DNA from: an uncultured Roseateles sp.
Lineage (GTDB): Bacteria > Pseudomonadota > Gammaproteobacteria > Burkholderiales > Burkholderiaceae_C
Direction: 5' to 3'
NCBI RefSeq assembly: GCF_913777145.1
Contig: NZ_CAJYPS010000002.1
Coordinates: forward strand, 44,247 to 108,246
Length of the DNA: 64,000 nucleotides
Shown here in pieces: positions 61,271-64,000 of the stretch (position 1 is the first letter of the stretch; every line of letters starts with the position of its first letter). Both the position numbers and the translations under genes were made by a program. The notes under the pieces are model-generated. The model saw only the letters and a list, made by a program, of their open reading frames with translations, was not told the origin of the DNA and made no database searches.

Positions 61271-61663
61271 TCAGCTCTTGGACGCATCGGCCGTCGGGCC
61301 GCCCGCCTTCTGTTGGGCACCCTGGCCCGCGCTCTTCAGCACGAAGTCCACATAGGCCGCAGACTCGGGAAAGGCGGTGCGCTCCGCCTCCAGGTAGCGC
61401 CGGCCCGCGACCTCGTCGCCGGCCTTGAAGTACAGCAGCGCCAGGTGGGCGCGCATGCCCGGCGGCGAGGCCTCGCCCTGCGCCTGGTTCTTGTCGACCT
61501 GAGCCTGCAGCGTCTGGATCTGCGTGGTCAGGTCGGCGCCATTGGCGCGCAGGTGGTCATAGACCGCCGGCTGGTAGCCGGCCCATTGGTAAAGCGGCTT
61601 GGGGCCGGGCTGGGCGCAGCCGACCAGCGCGAGTGCGCCCGCCATCATCAGCAGATGTCGCAT
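61271..61663 (-). CDS. DUF4810 family lipoprotein
   Basis: The 130-residue lipoprotein has a short signal with Cys16 (MAGALALVGCAQPG) and the family block LYQWAGYQPAVYDHLRANGA, followed by a helical part (RAHLALLYFKAGDEVAGRRY) reminiscent of a tetratricopeptide hairpin. It lies 8 bp after the CsgG-like gene and 10 bp before the DUF799 gene. Its function is not known. Confidence 0.88.
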   Translation of the reverse strand: MRHLLMMAGALALVGCAQPGPKPLYQWAGYQPAVYDHLRANGADLTTQIQTLQAQVDKNQAQGEASPPGMRAHLALLYFKAGDEVAGRRYLEAERTAFPESAAYVDFVLKSAGQGAQQKAGGPTADASKS

Positions 61664-61671
61664 GGGGCTCC

Positions 61672-62355
61672 TCAGCGCGCCGGCTTCCAGGCGCCGCTGT
61701 CGATGCCGGCGGTCAGCGCGTTCACCGCCTCGCGAATCGCGAGGTCCAGCACCTTGCCGTTCAGCGTGGCGTCATAGCCGGCGGTGCTGCCAAAGCCCAG
61801 CACCTCACGCTCGGACAGGCTGTACTCGCCAGCGCCCTGCACCGAGTACACGACCTCCGAGGTGGTCGAGTTCACGATGTTGAGCGTGACCTTGGCATAG
61901 GCCACCTGGCTCTTGCCGCGGCCCAGCAGGCCGAACAGCTGCTTGTCGCCCACGTCCTTGCGACCGAACTCGCTGACCGCGCCGGTGATCAGGTAGTCCG
62001 CACCCTTGATGGCCTGGGCCTGGCCCTTGTACTGGGCTTCCTGGCGCGCCTCGGCCAGGTTGTCGCGGTCCAGCACGCTGAAGCGGTTGGTCTGCTGCAG
62101 GTGCGAGATCAGGATGGTCTTGCTCTGCGAACCCAGGCGGTCCACGCCGTCCGAGAAGATGCCGCGCTGATAGCTGCTGCGGTTGTCGAACTTGCCCACG
62201 CTGATGGGCGCGCGGGCGCCCTGGTAGGCAGGCGCGGCCGCGGCGGCCACCTTGGGCACTTCCAGCGAGCGCGACTGTTCGGTGGTGGAGCAGCCGGCCA
62301 GCGTGAGGCTCAGCACGGCCAGGCCTGCGGCCAGCGGGATCTTGCGTTGTGTCAT
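61672..62355 (-). CDS. CsgG/HfaB family lipoprotein
   Basis: The 227-residue lipoprotein has a signal with Cys22 (VLSLTLAGCSTTEQ) and the CsgG pattern ISVGKFDNRSSYQRGIFSDG, FSVLDRDNLAEARQEAQYKG and QAQAIKGADYLITGAVSEFG. CsgG in curli systems forms an outer-membrane secretion pore; in the trio found here it is shorter and no curli genes are seen, so secretion of amyloid is not implied. HfaB of Caulobacter is a relative tied to holdfast attachment. It heads the three-gene lipoprotein operon. Confidence 0.88.
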   Translation of the reverse strand: MTQRKIPLAAGLAVLSLTLAGCSTTEQSRSLEVPKVAAAAAPAYQGARAPISVGKFDNRSSYQRGIFSDGVDRLGSQSKTILISHLQQTNRFSVLDRDNLAEARQEAQYKGQAQAIKGADYLITGAVSEFGRKDVGDKQLFGLLGRGKSQVAYAKVTLNIVNSTTSEVVYSVQGAGEYSLSEREVLGFGSTAGYDATLNGKVLDLAIREAVNALTAGIDSGAWKPAR

Positions 62356-62443
62356 GGGTCTCCCCCTTGTATCGAGCGGACGAGTCTAGCCACGCCCCCA
62401 CGCCGCCCAGGCGTCGGACCGCCAGGGATTTCACACACACAAC

Positions 62444-62475
62444 AAAAAAGGCGACGGGAAATTTCCCGTCACCCT
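62444..62475 (-). terminator. Rho-independent terminator of the ATP synthase operon
   Basis: GACGGGAAATTTCCCGTC (62453-62470) is a perfect palindrome. On the minus strand it is followed by GCC and TTTTTT (62445-62450). It lies 45 bases after the atpC stop codon, so it ends the atp transcript before the CsgG operon. Confidence 0.85.
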
Positions 62476-62519
62476 TGCGGTGATGCCGCGGCGCCCTCAG
62501 CGAGGCGCGCCCTCGGGGG

Positions 62520-62933
62520 TCACTTCTTGCGGAACTTGGCGATCGCAGCGATCTGGGCCGCCATCGCGGCGAACTCGCTTTGCGCCTTGGCGAAGTCGAT
62601 GTCGCTCTTGGCGTTCTTCATCGCTTCCTCGGCCAGCTTCTTGGCCTCGGCAGCCTTGGCCTCGTCCAGGTCCTTGCCGCGGATGGCGGTGTCGGCCAGC
62701 ACGGTCACGCGATGCGGCTGCACCTCGAGGATGCCACCGGCGACGAAGACGAACTCTTCGCTGCCGTCAGCCAGCTCGACGCGCACGGCGCCCGGCTTGA
62801 TGCGGGTGATCAGCGGCGTGTGCTTCGGCAGGATGCCGAGTTCGCCACTCTCGCCCGGCAGGGCGACGAACTTGGCCTCGCCGGAGAAGATCTGCTCTTC
62901 GGCCGAGACCACGTCGACGTGGAGGGTTGCCAT
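62520..62933 (-). CDS. atpC: ATP synthase epsilon subunit
   Basis: The 137-residue F1 stalk subunit has the beta-sandwich start [20 protein letters not shown] and [19 protein letters not shown], the conserved core, with a C-terminal helical pair ([20 protein letters not shown]). It couples the rotor to the catalytic head and can inhibit ATP hydrolysis. The ATG at 62933 has AGGAAG seven bases upstream. The stop is followed by the operon terminator. Confidence 0.95.
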   Translation of the reverse strand: MATLHVDVVSAEEQIFSGEAKFVALPGESGELGILPKHTPLITRIKPGAVRVELADGSEEFVFVAGGILEVQPHRVTVLADTAIRGKDLDEAKAAEAKKLAEEAMKNAKSDIDFAKAQSEFAAMAAQIAAIAKFRKK

Positions 62934-63010
62934 GTTCAATCTTCCTTAGCTAACCATAAAGAGGGTTCAGTAAGCGAGCAGACGGTGGGCTGGCTAGGCG
63001 CCGCGCGGAG

Positions 63011-63026
63011 GTGGACTCGCGTCCAC
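63011..63026 (-). other. Hairpin in the atpD-atpC spacer
   Basis: GTGGAC-TCGC-GTCCAC is a perfect six-base hairpin in the 132-base gap between atpD and atpC. No T-run follows. It could slow or process the mRNA and thereby set the lower epsilon output, but this is conjecture. Confidence 0.35.
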
Positions 63027-63065
63027 CGAGCACGGCAACAACGCCAGCGCGCCGTGTGCGAAGTC

Positions 63066-64000
<935 letters not shown>

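Overview
The window is GC-rich and densely coded, with short gaps and frequent 1-4 bp gene overlaps. Gene content and layout point to a Burkholderiales betaproteobacterium of the Rubrivivax/Roseateles/Leptothrix type: atpD-atpC, priA, hemE, a CsgG/DUF4810/DUF799 lipoprotein trio, a PEP-CTERM exported protein, DUF4148, a DmeF-type CDF pump, MHS-family citrate-type symporters and QseBC-like regulators. This placement is inferred from gene families and not from a marker-gene comparison. I saw no tRNA, rRNA, CRISPR array, transposase or integrase.

Layout. 1-124: tail of a trypsin-like protease gene. 144-6070 (minus): five-gene MacB-like export pump with adaptor, ATPase, TolC-type channel and two separate permeases. 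6212-9069 (minus): a 29-residue membrane peptide, then a DUF1501/DUF1800 pair. 9175-18955: a signalling island with a receiver-HPt protein, an HTH-receiver protein, an HD-GYP phosphodiesterase, an orphan amino-acid-type binding protein overlapping a PAS sensor kinase, a kinase-like protein without the phospho-histidine, a CheY-like receiver and a second large sensor kinase. 19028-24140: HD protein and two near-duplicate MHS symporters around a ModA-like binding protein and a LysR regulator. 24244-27853 (minus): polar amino acid ABC operon led by a GntR/FCD regulator. 28076-30838: second orphan binding protein, 57-residue basic protein, azoreductase and LysR.

30845-32575 (minus): a yybP-ykoY-type manganese riboswitch, a TMEM165/GDT1 transporter and a CDF metal pump, probably one manganese-responsive unit. 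32610-36355: phosphatase, then an SDR/FAD-oxidoreductase/DCC operon divergent from a MerR-type regulator. 36410-40019: QseBC-like two-component system and a DegP/MucD protease preceded by three 11-bp repeats. 41151-48826: NtrC/NtrY-like pair, PEP-CTERM protein, membrane-anchored pseudokinase and a large O-antigen-ligase-like membrane protein. 48845-50097: OhrR-like MarR regulator, DUF4148 protein and a four-copy operator array. 50098-56012: Rep helicase and a TauD plus sulfonate-type ABC transporter set. 56016-64000 (minus): priA, hemE, hexose-6-phosphate mutarotase, the CsgG lipoprotein trio, atpC and part of atpD.

The best candidates for something undescribed are the signalling island, where a binding protein is translationally coupled to a kinase and two promoters share sequence elements; the CDF pump placed under a manganese riboswitch; the repeated 9-mer operator array near the MarR gene; and the pseudokinase beside the polymerase-like membrane protein. 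All rest on sequence inspection only.
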